Under the pieces are notes generated by a model. It saw only the letters and a program-made list of their open reading frames with translations. It was not told the DNA's origin and did no database searches. Below are positions 55,347-64,000 of a DNA stretch of 64,000 bases, piece by piece. The stretch lies in contig NC_133101.1 in assembly GCF_022965805.1 (NCBI RefSeq), forward strand, positions 18,261,054-18,325,053. The letters are read 5' to 3'. A program made the translations under genes and the position numbers. How positions within the stretch are numbered: the first letter of the stretch is position 1; each line of letters starts with the position of its first letter. Source of the stretch: Primulina eburnea (lineage: Eukaryota; Streptophyta; Magnoliopsida; Lamiales; Gesneriaceae).

Positions 55347-57140
55347 TGTGGGGACCCGGGTTCTAAATCGAATCTAATTGGGATTAACTGGATCTTTATT
55401 ATAAATACGGGTCAATTTTTCGCTTTTAACATTAACTCAAATGTCATAATTAAAGCATAACATGTCTCGATAGAAATTTACCAACATAAGGTACATACAA
55501 GTCTGTCTAGTACAAGCATACACTAGTGTTCGAATCTCAAATACAAGTAGTTCAAATCTAAACAGAAACTACTAGTAATCTGCTGCTACACCCGGCATCA
55601 CCACGCTATCAACTCTCTCATCCTCGTCGTGACCCTGATCCTGCCCCACCTGTCGCCATGCACACATACAGACACGACAACAGCCGGATAACTCCGGTGA
55701 GAACAAATCCCAGTATAAAACATGGATGCATGCAATGTAATAAATCATGTACAAGAGCATAGCATAAATCGAATAACATGAATTAAATCTAAAACATGCA
55801 AAGGAATACAAATCTGTATTCACATAAAACTCGTGACTCGACTCATTTCTAATCTAGGGATCCCGGTGTGAATAAGACGATCTGTCACCTACCCAACCAC
55901 TCGGGGTAACGGTACGTCTTATTCCTAGACTTCGGTCAACTCTGTATCGAATGTCTACACGTAGAGAAACTCGGCAACTACGCGACGATACACCGAACGT
56001 CTAGTCTGACACATCTGTCAGTCTCGCCTATCTCAGGACTCGAACACAAATCAATAACAAGATATTACATAATCAAATGTAATAACAATCGAGTATGTGA
56101 TTTAGGAAAGCTCGTATCAAGTCAGAATCGAGTTGTGCAATCCCGTGACCACATGAATTATACCTTTCTTGTCGAAGAGTCGGTGTCGTAGTCGAAATCT
56201 CGAGTTCACAATAGCCAAGACAAATCTGAAATGGCATAAACAATGTGCACTTCAATCATATACATCTCAAGCAACTCAATATACAAAGCTGAAATCGGTT
56301 TCAATACAATTCGACGGCGTAACGGCATAATTCTTCGATACCGGTAACTCAAGAATATCATACTCAATCACAATCAACTCATAATCTCATCTAACATCAA
56401 TATACATGCTGAAATCTGCATATTCTCAACACAATACATGCTGAAAAATCGAAACAATAGCATACTGTGTCCGAAACTCAATCTGACAACGAATATACGA
56501 TGCTCTATATATCAAGACCACATATTCGAACTCAAATCTGAATTTCCCCAACATGTATATTTCGAAACATGCTGAAAATGGAATATACTTACATCCTTTC
56601 GTAGCCAACGATGCAAGGATCAATAATCCCTACTCGGAATTAAAATCGGAGCACTAAATCATTCAAACTCCCAAGTTAAAGATCAAAAGAATGAAAGCTC
56701 ATCCCTCTAAGCTCTCTCGGTTCATGTTCTGAATGGAAAAAGGAAATGAAGACACATATCATATATTGCATGCAAAGGGACGAGTGTTCATGTTTTTCAA
56801 GTGACACGCACTACCGCGGGTGCGGTAGCCTAAGAGCGCGGGTGCGCTGATGCTTCGGCTGCAATACATTTTCTGAATTTCAATCACCGCGGGTGCGGCT
56901 CTTACATCGCCGCGGGTGCGGTCTCAGCACCGCGGGTGCGGTCTTGCACGCACCGCGGGTGCGGTGTTGCTTCGCACATTTCATCAACTTTCTGTCACCT
57001 ACACCGCGGGTGCGGTAGTCCTAGCACCGCAGGGGCGGTGTGGCTTCGGCCATGCTTGCTCAAACTCTCATTTTCATGTCATGCATTCTCATAGCTTCAA
57101 ATCTAACATCAATGACAAATGAAAATTCTCGAGCCTTACA
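55347..57140 (-). repeat. Tekay 3' LTR
   Basis: Contains the ccgcgggtgcgg cassette (56812-57045) near its right end. It is slightly longer than its partner. Confidence 0.95.
56812..57045 (-). repeat. GC-rich cassette of ccgcgggtgcgg words in Tekay LTR
   Basis: About eight near-copies of accgcgggtgcggt or variants (gcgcgggtgcgct, accgcaggggcggt) occur in 230 bases. The core ccgcgg is palindromic. The matching array at 63499-63692 has fewer or shorter units, so the array has changed length since insertion. Confidence 0.85.
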
Positions 57141-57241
57141 TTTCTCCCCCTCTTAGACTAGAGTTCGTCCTCGAACTCATACGCAAATACTCATGCAATA
57201 TATACAAAACTGTAAAGTCAACACGGGAAGAAAGACTCACA

Positions 57242-60200
57242 TCATAAGAATAGTTCGGGATGCCTCTGTCTCATCTCAGACTCCGTCTCCCAAGTTGCTT
57301 CCTCGATGCCATGACGACTCCATTGAACCTTTACAAGCGGAATGGTCTTGGTTCTAAGCTTCTTTTCCTTCCGATCAAGAATCTGTATCGGCTGCTCGAC
57401 GTAGCTCAAAGTCTGGTCTAACTCGGCTTCGTCAGGCTGAATGACATGAGAATCATCTGGCATATATTTGCGCAACATCGATACATGAAAAACATCATGT
57501 ATACCAGATAATGACGGAGGAAGAGCAAGTCTATAAGCTCGATCGCCAATCTTCTCAAGGATCTCATACGGACAGACGTATCTAGTAGACAATTTTCCAT
57601 GCTTGCCAAATCTGACAACGCCTCTGAAAGGTGAAATCTTCAAAAATACTCTGTCTCCCTGCTCAAATACTAACGGTCTACGTCTAACATTGGCATATTT
57701 CGCTTGCCTATCCTGAGCCGTCCTCATTCTCTTCTGAATGATCTTCACTTTTTCGGTCATCTCACGAATCATATCAGGCCCTAACTCTGGTACCTCAGAG
57801 ATATCATCCCAGTACAACGGAGATCTGCACTTCTTTCCGTATAAAGCTTCAAACGGTGCCATCTCAATGCTCGTCTGATAGCTGTTGTTGTATGAAATCT
57901 CACACAACGGCAATGAATCTTGCCAGCTAGTACCAAAATCTAGTACTACAGCTCTCAGCATGTCCTCTAAAGTCTGGATAGTCCGCTCTGACTGTCCGTC
58001 TGTCTGAGGATGATAAGCAGTGCTTAGGTGTAAAGTCGTACCCAAAGCCTGCTGAAAACTGTGCCAAAAGTGAGAAGTGAATCGTGGATCACGATCTGCT
58101 ACAATCGACTTCGGCACACCGTGCAATCTGACGACCTCTCTGACATATAACTCTGCCATCTGATCATGTCTATATGTCATCCTGTACGGAATGAAACAGG
58201 CAGATTTGGTCAATCTGTCAATAATGACCCAAATCGAATCACAGCCCCGGGATGATCGAGGTAACTTCGTCACAAAATCCATGGAAATGTGGTCCCATTT
58301 CCATTCAGGAATAGACAAACTCTGAAGTAAACCTCCGGGCTTCTTCCTCTCTGCCTTCACCTGCTGGAAATTCAGACATCTAGACACAAATTCTGCAATA
58401 TCTGTCTTCATCTGTTTCCACCAGAATTGTGTCTTCAAGTCATTGTACATCTTCCTGCCACCAGGATGAATGCTAAACCGACTACAGTGTGCCGCTGACA
58501 TGATCTGTCGTCTCAAATCTGAAACCTCTGGCACTACTAGGCGGTTATTCACATACAGAACAGAATCTCTAACCTGATACTCTGATATATGACCAGCTCT
58601 GACCATATCAATCGATCTCTGAACACTCGGATCAGTTCTCTGTGCTTCTTTGATCCTCAAAATCAAATCTGGCTCAATCTGAATCGCAGCAAGTCGCAAC
58701 GGTCTACTCTCTGTATCAAATGTCAACCCAGACAAACAGCAATCCTCTACTAAACTCGATACACCTACTGTCGACAAGGAAAGAGCACATACCTTTCGAC
58801 TCAAGGCGTCTGCCGCTGCATTCGACTTCCCTGGGTAGTACTTGATCTCGCAATCAAAATCTTTCAGCAGATCAAGCCACCGTCGCTGTCTCATGTTCAA
58901 CTCTGACTGAGAAAAGAGGTACTTCAAGCTCTTATGATCTGAATAGATCTCAAACTTCTCGCCATACAGATAATGACGCCAGATCTTTAGTGCAAAGACA
59001 ATCGCCGCCAATTCAAGATCATGAATCGGATAACGGGTCTCGTGCGGCTTCAACTGTCTAGAGGCGTACGCTATCACGTGCCCTCGCTGCATAAGAACAC
59101 ACCCTAACCCTCTGTGAGATGCATCACAATATACAACGAGCTCACCTGTACCTGAAGGGATCGTCAAGACAGGCGCACTAGTCAGCCTCTTCTTGAGCTC
59201 AACAAAACTGCTCTCACACTCTTCTGACCACACAAACGGCATGTTCTTCTGTGTCAACTGGGTAATAGGTTTCGCTATGCTGGAGAAATCACGGATAAAA
59301 CGACGATAATACCCGGCTAGACCCATGAAACTGCGTATCTCAGGCACAGAAGTCGGTCTCGGCCAACTGATAACAGCCTCAACTACAGCCTCAACTTTAC
59401 TCGGATCTACTGCAATACCATCTCCAGATATGATGTGACCCAAAAAGACAACCTGTTTCAGCCAGAATTCGCACTTGGACAATTTGGCGTACAACTGCTC
59501 ATTTCGTAAAGTCTTCATTACGATTCTCAGATGATCTGCATGCTCAGTCAAACTCTTCGAATATACCAAAATATCATCGATGAACACAATCACAAAATCA
59601 TCTAAATATCTCTGAAAAATGCGGTTCATCAAACTCATAAATACCGCTGGTGCATTCGTTAAACCAAAAGGCATAACAATAAACTCGTAGTGCCCATACC
59701 TGGTTCGAAATGCAGTCTTCGGAATATCAACGTCTCTAACTCTGAGCTGATGATACCCTGATCTCAAATCAATCTTCGAGTAGACCGAAGATCCCTGTAA
59801 CTGATCAAACAAATCATCGATGCGCGGCAACGGGTACCTGTTCTTCACTGTTGCCTTGTTCAACTGTCTGTAATCAATACACAATCGCATCGATCCATCT
59901 TTCTTTCTAACAAAAAGCACCGGAGCACCCCAAGGAGATACACTGGGTCTGATATATCCCTTGGACAGAAGGTCTTCCAACTGTGCTTTCAGCTCTTTCA
60001 GTTCTATCGGTGCCATCCTATACGGAGCTCTCGATATAGGAACAGAACCGGGCATAAGATCTATGCTGAAATCAACCTCTCGAACTGGAGGCAACCCTGG
60101 AATCTCATCGGGAAACACATCTGCAAACTCGCAAACCACTGGCAGATCTGCCAATGCTGGGCTCTGCTTCAGTAGGTCTACTGAATATACGAGGAAGCCC

Positions 60201-60688
60201 TCTGCTCCTCTCTGAAGCAATCTACTCATAGTCAGAGCAGATACTAAGGGAATCCGAGATCTGGAACCCTTTCCAAAGAATTTCCACTCTTCTGTCAGTT
60301 CAGGTCTGAATCTGACAATCTTGTGGAAACAATCTACTGTGGCCCTGTACTTGGTTAACATATCTATACCAACTATGCAATCAAAATCAGATAAACCAAG
60401 TACTATACAATCAAGATCAATCTCATGCCCCTCAAACTGAAGCATACAGTGTCTAACAATAGTCACAGATATCAGACCACTACCCAACGGAGAAGCTATA
60501 GACACTACTGTCGACAAAGACTCAACAGGCAATGAATGTCTCAATGCAAAATGCTCAGACAAGAATGTATGGGATGCACCTGTGTCTATCAACACATATG
60601 CAGGATAACCGTAAAGGAAACAGTTACCTGCAATTACGTCGTCTGGCGCCTCCTGTGCCTGCTCCTCTGTCAAGGCAAAGACACGTGC
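57242..60688 (-). CDS. pol: Tekay pol: protease, RT, RNase H, integrase, chromodomain (open)
   Basis: Open throughout from the TAG at 60689-60691 to 57242; the first Met is at 60673. Order: protease [11 protein letters not shown] (about residue 30), RT with [48 protein letters not shown] (about residue 363), RNase H ([30 protein letters not shown]), integrase ([11 protein letters not shown] with [16 protein letters not shown], where one zinc Cys is now Phe; [34 protein letters not shown]), and a C-terminal chromodomain ending [15 protein letters not shown]. The chromodomain directs integration to heterochromatin in this group. The repeated EAVVEAV at about 59390 is a small in-frame duplication of nine bases. 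In relatives pol is fused in frame with gag. Confidence 0.95.
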   Translation of the reverse strand, partial: ARVFALTEEQAQEAPDDVIAGNCFLYGYPAYVLIDTGASHTFLSEHFALRHSLPVESLSTVVSIASPLGSGLISVTIVRHCMLQFEGHEIDLDCIVLGLSDFDCIVGIDMLTKYRATVDCFHKIVRFRPELTEEWKFFGKGSRSRIPLVSALTMSRLLQRGAEGFLVYSVDLLKQSPALADLPVVCEFADVFPDEIPGLPPVREVDFSIDLMPGSVPISRAPYRMAPIELKELKAQLEDLLSKGYIRPSVSPWGAPVLFVRKKDGSMRLCIDYRQLNKATVKNRYPLPRIDDLFDQLQGSSVYSKIDLRSGYHQLRVRDVDIPKTAFRTRYGHYEFIVMPFGLTNAPAVFMSLMNRIFQRYLDDFVIVFIDDILVYSKSLTEHADHLRIVMKTLRNEQLYAKLSKCEFWLKQVVFLGHIISGDGIAVDPSKVEAVVEAVISWPRPTSVPEIRSFMGLAGYYRRFIRDFSSIAKPITQLTQKNMPFVWSEECESSFVELKKRLTSAPVLTIPSGTGELVVYCDASHRGLGCVLMQRGHVIAYASRQLKPHETRYPIHDLELAAIVFALKIWRHYLYGEKFEIYSDHKSLKYLFSQSELNMRQRRWLDLLKDFDCEIKYYPGKSNAAADALSRKVCALSLSTVGVSSLVEDCCLSGLTFDTESRPLRLAAIQIEPDLILRIKEAQRTDPSVQRSIDMVRAGHISEYQVRDSVLYVNNRLVVPEVSDLRRQIMSAAHCSRFSIHPGGRKMYNDLKTQFWWKQMKTDIAEFVSRCLNFQQVKAERKKPGGLLQSLSIPEWKWDHISMDFVTKLPRSSRGCDSIWVIIDRLTKSACFIPYRMTYRHDQMAELYVREVVRLHGVPKSIVADRDPRFTSHFWHSFQQALGTTLHLSTAYHPQTDGQSERTIQTLEDMLRAVVLDFGTSWQDSLPLCEISYNNSYQTSIEMAPFEALYGKKCRSPLYWDDISEVPELGPDMIREMTEKVKIIQKRMRTAQDRQAKYANVRRRPLVFEQGDRVFLKISPFRGVVRFGKHGKLSTRYVCPYEILEKIGDRAYRLALPPSLSGIHDVFHVSMLRKYMPDDSHVIQPDEAELDQTLSYVEQPIQILDRKEKKLRTKTIPLVKVQWSRHGIEEATWETESEMRQRHPELFL

Positions 60689-61774
60689 CTACTGTCGGGG
60701 AGGTTGACTCAAAGTCTGACTACCTCCGGGCCTCTGCTGTGTCTGTGGAGCGGGCGGCTGAAAGGAGTGTACAGAGGGTGCCTGTCTCTCCACCTGTGGC
60801 ACTGGTGCTGATGATCCTGTACTATGGAATCGTGGTGCACCTCTCTGGGGACAAACTCTGGCAAAGTGTCCCTGTTGCCTACAGATGTTGCAACGTCCAA
60901 AAACTCCTTGACATTGCTCCGTGGCATGTCGCCCTCCGCACGAACTACAGCGTGCGCCACTGTAATCTGACCCCTGACCTCTCTGTCGAGATCCACTCGA
61001 ACTCGATGAACTACTCCCGGATTTCTTAAACTGTTTGCCCTTAGCTTTCAGAAAGTCCTTCTTGCCACTACCACTAGCCCCACTGTCAAAACGAAGAGGA
61101 GGGGGTGGAAACTGAATGGCGGTAGGCTGTGGCTGTGTCTGCCCCTGAACACTGTAAGAAGCGCCTCGCTGCCTAATCAAGCCAGCCTCTGCTCCCTTAG
61201 CTCTGTTCAGTGCCTCTGAAAAAGTATTAGGCCGTCCCGTGTTCACCAAAGTAAAGACATCTGAATTCAACCCGTTGATGAACTGATCGGCCGCTGCCTC
61301 GTCGTTTCCTGCCACATAAGGTGCAAATCGTAACAAAGCAGAAAATTTAGCAACATACTCCTCGATGTTCCACTGTCCTTGCCTCAGATTCGCAAATTCA
61401 GCCCCTTTATCTTTTCGGTAGGAGACAGGGAAAAAGCACTGATAGAACTCATCCTTGAAGACTTTCCACGTAATCTCAATGCCTCGGTGCTCTAAGGCTC
61501 TCTTGGCAGTCAACCACCAGCTCTTCGCAACCTCTTGCAGCTGATGCCCTATCAACTTCACACGTCGCTCATCAGTATATGCCAAAGACTCAAATAACAT
61601 CTCTATATCGTCCAGCCAACTCTCGCACTCTACTGCACTCTCTGTGCCCTTCAGCGTAGGAGGATGGAAAGACTGAAACCTCTTCAGTAAGGTCTCCATC
61701 GGCGTAGCAGTAACATCAATCTGTGCACCGGATGTGCTACCCTGCTCTGGCTGTGGTATACGTCTAGGCGGCAT
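60689..61774 (-). CDS. gag: Tekay gag, ended by TAG at the gag/protease border
   Basis: Starts MPPRRIPQPEQGSTSG at 61774; upstream in-frame ATGs to 61897 lie in the leader. It carries capsid wording CESWLDDIEMLFESLAY, KSWWLTAKRALEHRG, EFYQCFFPVSYRKDKGAEFANLR, FINGLNSD and NRAKGAEAGLIRQRG. Two knuckle-like motifs follow: CSSCGGRHATEQC and CNICRQQGHFARVC. It ends SQPPRQ-TAG, followed in frame by [10 protein letters not shown] of pol. Comparison with the relative at 24330 ([12 protein letters not shown]) shows TAG replaces a Gln codon. It would give a gag-only product unless read through. Confidence 0.93.
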   Translation of the reverse strand: MPPRRIPQPEQGSTSGAQIDVTATPMETLLKRFQSFHPPTLKGTESAVECESWLDDIEMLFESLAYTDERRVKLIGHQLQEVAKSWWLTAKRALEHRGIEITWKVFKDEFYQCFFPVSYRKDKGAEFANLRQGQWNIEEYVAKFSALLRFAPYVAGNDEAAADQFINGLNSDVFTLVNTGRPNTFSEALNRAKGAEAGLIRQRGASYSVQGQTQPQPTAIQFPPPPLRFDSGASGSGKKDFLKAKGKQFKKSGSSSSSSSGSRQRGQGSDYSGARCSSCGGRHATEQCQGVFGRCNICRQQGHFARVCPQRGAPRFHSTGSSAPVPQVERQAPSVHSFQPPAPQTQQRPGGSQTLSQPPRQ

Positions 61775-62017
61775 AAATCTGATTATCAAACTGATTAGTA
61801 CACAATCATTATCATCTGTCTCAGCCCTCCTCTGATCATAACCTCTGATCGAGAATTGGTTCTGATTCAGGCTTGACAAGTATATGCTGTAAATCAATTC
61901 AGATACAATACAACATATAATAGATAAAGCAGTAAATCATGCTATCACATCAAAAGCAAGGAAGATGACTCGATCTACCCCGCTCATTCTATTCTATCTC
62001 GGTCTACAGAACCTACA

Positions 62018-62029
62018 GCTATGATACCA
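62018..62029 (-). other. Tekay primer binding site, variant
   Basis: The minus strand reads TGGTATCATAGC five bases after the 5' LTR. It differs at one base from the TGGTATCAGAGC of the other elements here. Confidence 0.75.
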
Positions 62030-62034
62030 CCTGT

Positions 62035-63796
62035 TGTGGGGACCCGGGTTCTAAATCGAATCTAATTGGGATTAACTGGATCTTTATTATAAATACGGGT
62101 CAATTTTTCGCTTTTAACATTAACTCAAATGTCATAATTAAAGCATAACATGTCTCGATAGAAATTTACCAACATAAGGTACATACAAGTCTGTCTAGTA
62201 CAAATATACACTAGTGTTCGAATCTCAAATACAAGTAGTTCAAATCTAAACAGAAACTACTAGTAATCTGCTGCTACACCCGGCATCACCACGCTATCAA
62301 CTCTCTCATCCTCGTCGTGACCCTGATCCTGCCCCACCTGTCGCCATGCACACATATAGACACGACAACAGCCGGATAACTCCGGTGAGAACAAATCCCA
62401 GTATAAAACATGGATGCATGCAATGTAATAAATCATGTACAAGAGCATAGCATAAATCGAATAACATGAATTAAATCTAAAACATGCAAAGGAATACAAA
62501 TCTGTATTCACATAAAACTCGTGACTCGACTCATTTCTAATCTAGGGATCCCGGTGTGAATAAGACGATCTGTCACCTACCCAACCACTCGGGGTAACGG
62601 TACGTCTTATTCCTAGACTTCGGTCAACTCTGTATCGAATGTCTACACGTAGAGAAACTCGGCAACTACGCGACGATACACCGAACGTCTAGTCTGACAC
62701 ATCTGTCAGTCTCGCCTATCTCAGGACTCGAACACAAATCAATAACAAGATATTACATAATCAAATGTAATAACAATCGAGTATGTGATTTAGGGAAACT
62801 CGTATCAAGTCAGAATCGAGTTGTGCAATCCCGTGACCACATGAATTATACCTTTCTTGTCGAAGAGTCGGTGTCGTAGTCGAAATCTCGAGTTCACAAT
62901 AGCCAAGACAAATCTGAAATGGCATAAACAATGTGCACTTCAATCATATACATCTCAAGCAACTCAATATACAAAGCTGAAATCGGTTTCAATACAATTC
63001 GACGGCGTAACGGCATAATTCTTCGATACCGGTAACTCAAAAATATCATACTCAATCACAATCAACTCATAATCTCATCTAACATCAATATACATGCTGA
63101 AATCTGCATATTCTCAACACAATACATGCTGAAAAATCGAAACAATAGCATACTGTGTCCGAAACTCAATCTGACAACGAATATACGATGCTCTATATAT
63201 CAAGACCACATATTCGAACTCAAATCTGAATTTCCCCAACATGTATATTTCGAAACATGCTGAAAATGGAATATACTTACATCCTTTCGTAGCCAACGAT
63301 GCAAGGATCAATAATCCCTACTCGGAATTAAAATCGGAGCACTAAATTATTCAAACTCCCAAGTTAAAGATCAAAAGAATGAAAGCTCATCCCTCTAAGC
63401 TCTCTCGGTTCATGTTCTGAATGTAAAAAGGAAATGAAGACACATATCATATATTGCATGCAAAGGGACGAGTGTTCATGTTTTTCAAGTGACACGCACT
63501 ACCGCGGGTGCGGTAGCCTAAGAGCGCGGGTGCGCTGATGCTTCGGCTGCAATACATTTTCTGAATTTCAATCACCGCGGGTGCGGCTCTTGCATCGCCG
63601 CGGGTGCGGTCTGCACGCACCGCGGGTGCGGTCTTGCTTCGCACATTCATCACTGCCTACCGCGGGTGCGGTAGTCCTAGCACCGCAGGGGCGGTGTGGC
63701 TTCGGCCATGCTTGCTCAAACTCTCATTTTCATGTCATGCATTCTCATAGCTTCAAATCTAACATCAATGACAAATGATAATTCTCGAGCCTTACA
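62035..63796 (-). repeat. Tekay 5' LTR
   Basis: Same termini as 55347-57140. The GC cassette at 63499-63692 is shorter than in the 3' copy. Elsewhere only scattered single-base differences are seen, for example gggaaact against ggaaagct near 62795. Confidence 0.95.
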
Positions 63797-63801
63797 CATA
63801 C

Positions 63802-64000
63802 GATTGACTCTAACAAAGAACGTGGCGCATAACGTGGCGGAGGCCAAAACCACGGAGGAGATGATGACCATTTTGTCGGACATGTACGAAAAACCATCGA
63901 CAAATAATAAAGTGCATCTCATGAAGAAGTTATTTAATTTGAAGATGGGAGAAGGTGCTTCGGAGGAAAAACATATAAATGAATTCAACACGATTGTCTC
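63802..64000 (+). pseudogene. gag: Tork/Tnt1-like Copia gag, continuation to window end
   Basis: After the CATAC duplication the frame continues the gag begun at 55157: RLTLTKNVAHNVAEAKTTEE, MMTILSDMYEKPSTNN, KLFNLKMGEGASEEKHINEF. No stop is present to 64000, so this Copia element may have been intact when the Tekay element split it. The rest lies beyond the window. Confidence 0.88.

Larger units (their letters stand above)
55347..63796 (-). mobile_element. Nearly intact Tekay (Ty3 chromovirus) retrotransposon in Copia gag
   Basis: 8450-base element, minus strand, perfect TSD CATAC (55342-55346, 63797-63801). LTRs are 55347-57140 (1794 bp, 3') and 62035-63796 (1762 bp, 5'), TGTGGGGACC...GAGCCTTACA. 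Their length difference lies mainly in the GC cassette. Gag and pol are open except for one TAG between them. A polypurine tract (aagagggggagaaa on the minus strand, 57141-57156) adjoins the 3' LTR. The LTRs look almost identical by eye, so it is the youngest element in the window. Confidence 0.96.

Noticed and set aside
56812..57045. CRISPR-like array of ccgcgggtgcgg units
   Set aside because: Units are too short and irregular, spacers vary from a few to tens of bases, and the context is a plant LTR.
11887..62029. tRNA genes suggested by TGGTATCAGAGC sites
   Set aside because: These are retrotransposon primer binding sites beside LTR ends. No cloverleaf-forming sequence surrounds them.

Overview
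This is AT-rich nuclear DNA of a flowering plant, most likely a eudicot. It consists almost entirely of nested, decayed reverse-transcribing elements. I see no intact host gene. The only host sequence I can name is a broken three-exon fragment of a starch debranching enzyme (isoamylase 3) near the left end. The angiosperm assignment rests on the element types: Tekay-like chromoviruses with a chromodomain, an Athila-like element, plant Copia elements, and pieces of an endogenous plant pararetrovirus (Caulimoviridae).

Layout. 1-6.0 kb: degraded LTR-like DNA, the isoamylase pseudogene, a Copia RT relic, and a candidate reverse-strand solo LTR. 6.0-9.76 kb: viral fragment V1 (leader, movement protein, coat/gag, protease), cut off by an LTR. 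9.76-32.68 kb: a composite of Tekay-like (Ty3) sequence with three long LTRs (9759, 27868, 30601). Its gag is split by a complete Athila-like element (12835-23924, TSD TAATA). 32.68-53.66 kb: an inverted-repeat arrangement of viral fragments. V2 (+) is followed by an LTR stub (-), then V3 (-, RT to movement protein), a centre near 38.64 kb, V4 (+, movement protein to RT), an LTR (+) and V5 (-). V4 is interrupted by a Copia deletion derivative (40141-46716, TSD CAAAT). 54.53-64.0 kb: a Tork/Tnt1-like Copia element running off the window. Its gag is split by a young, nearly intact Tekay element (55347-63796, TSD CATAC).

Relationships. The viral fragments together imply the order movement protein, coat/gag with CCHC knuckle, aspartic protease, RT, RNase H, an unidentified ORF (ORF X), a small coiled-coil ORF, leader. 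A Tekay LTR sits at the same RT/RNase H position with the same 5-bp flank (ACTGT) at three separate junctions, so the virus-plus-retrotransposon composite was duplicated or inverted after that insertion. Four related long LTRs show all four combinations of two alternative 5' modules and two alternative 3' modules, which points to repeated recombination. LTRs of several element families each carry a short GC-rich, partly palindromic cassette.

Limits. Family and domain calls are from recognition of motifs, not from searches. Percent identities were not computed, and boundaries not supported by target-site duplications are approximate.
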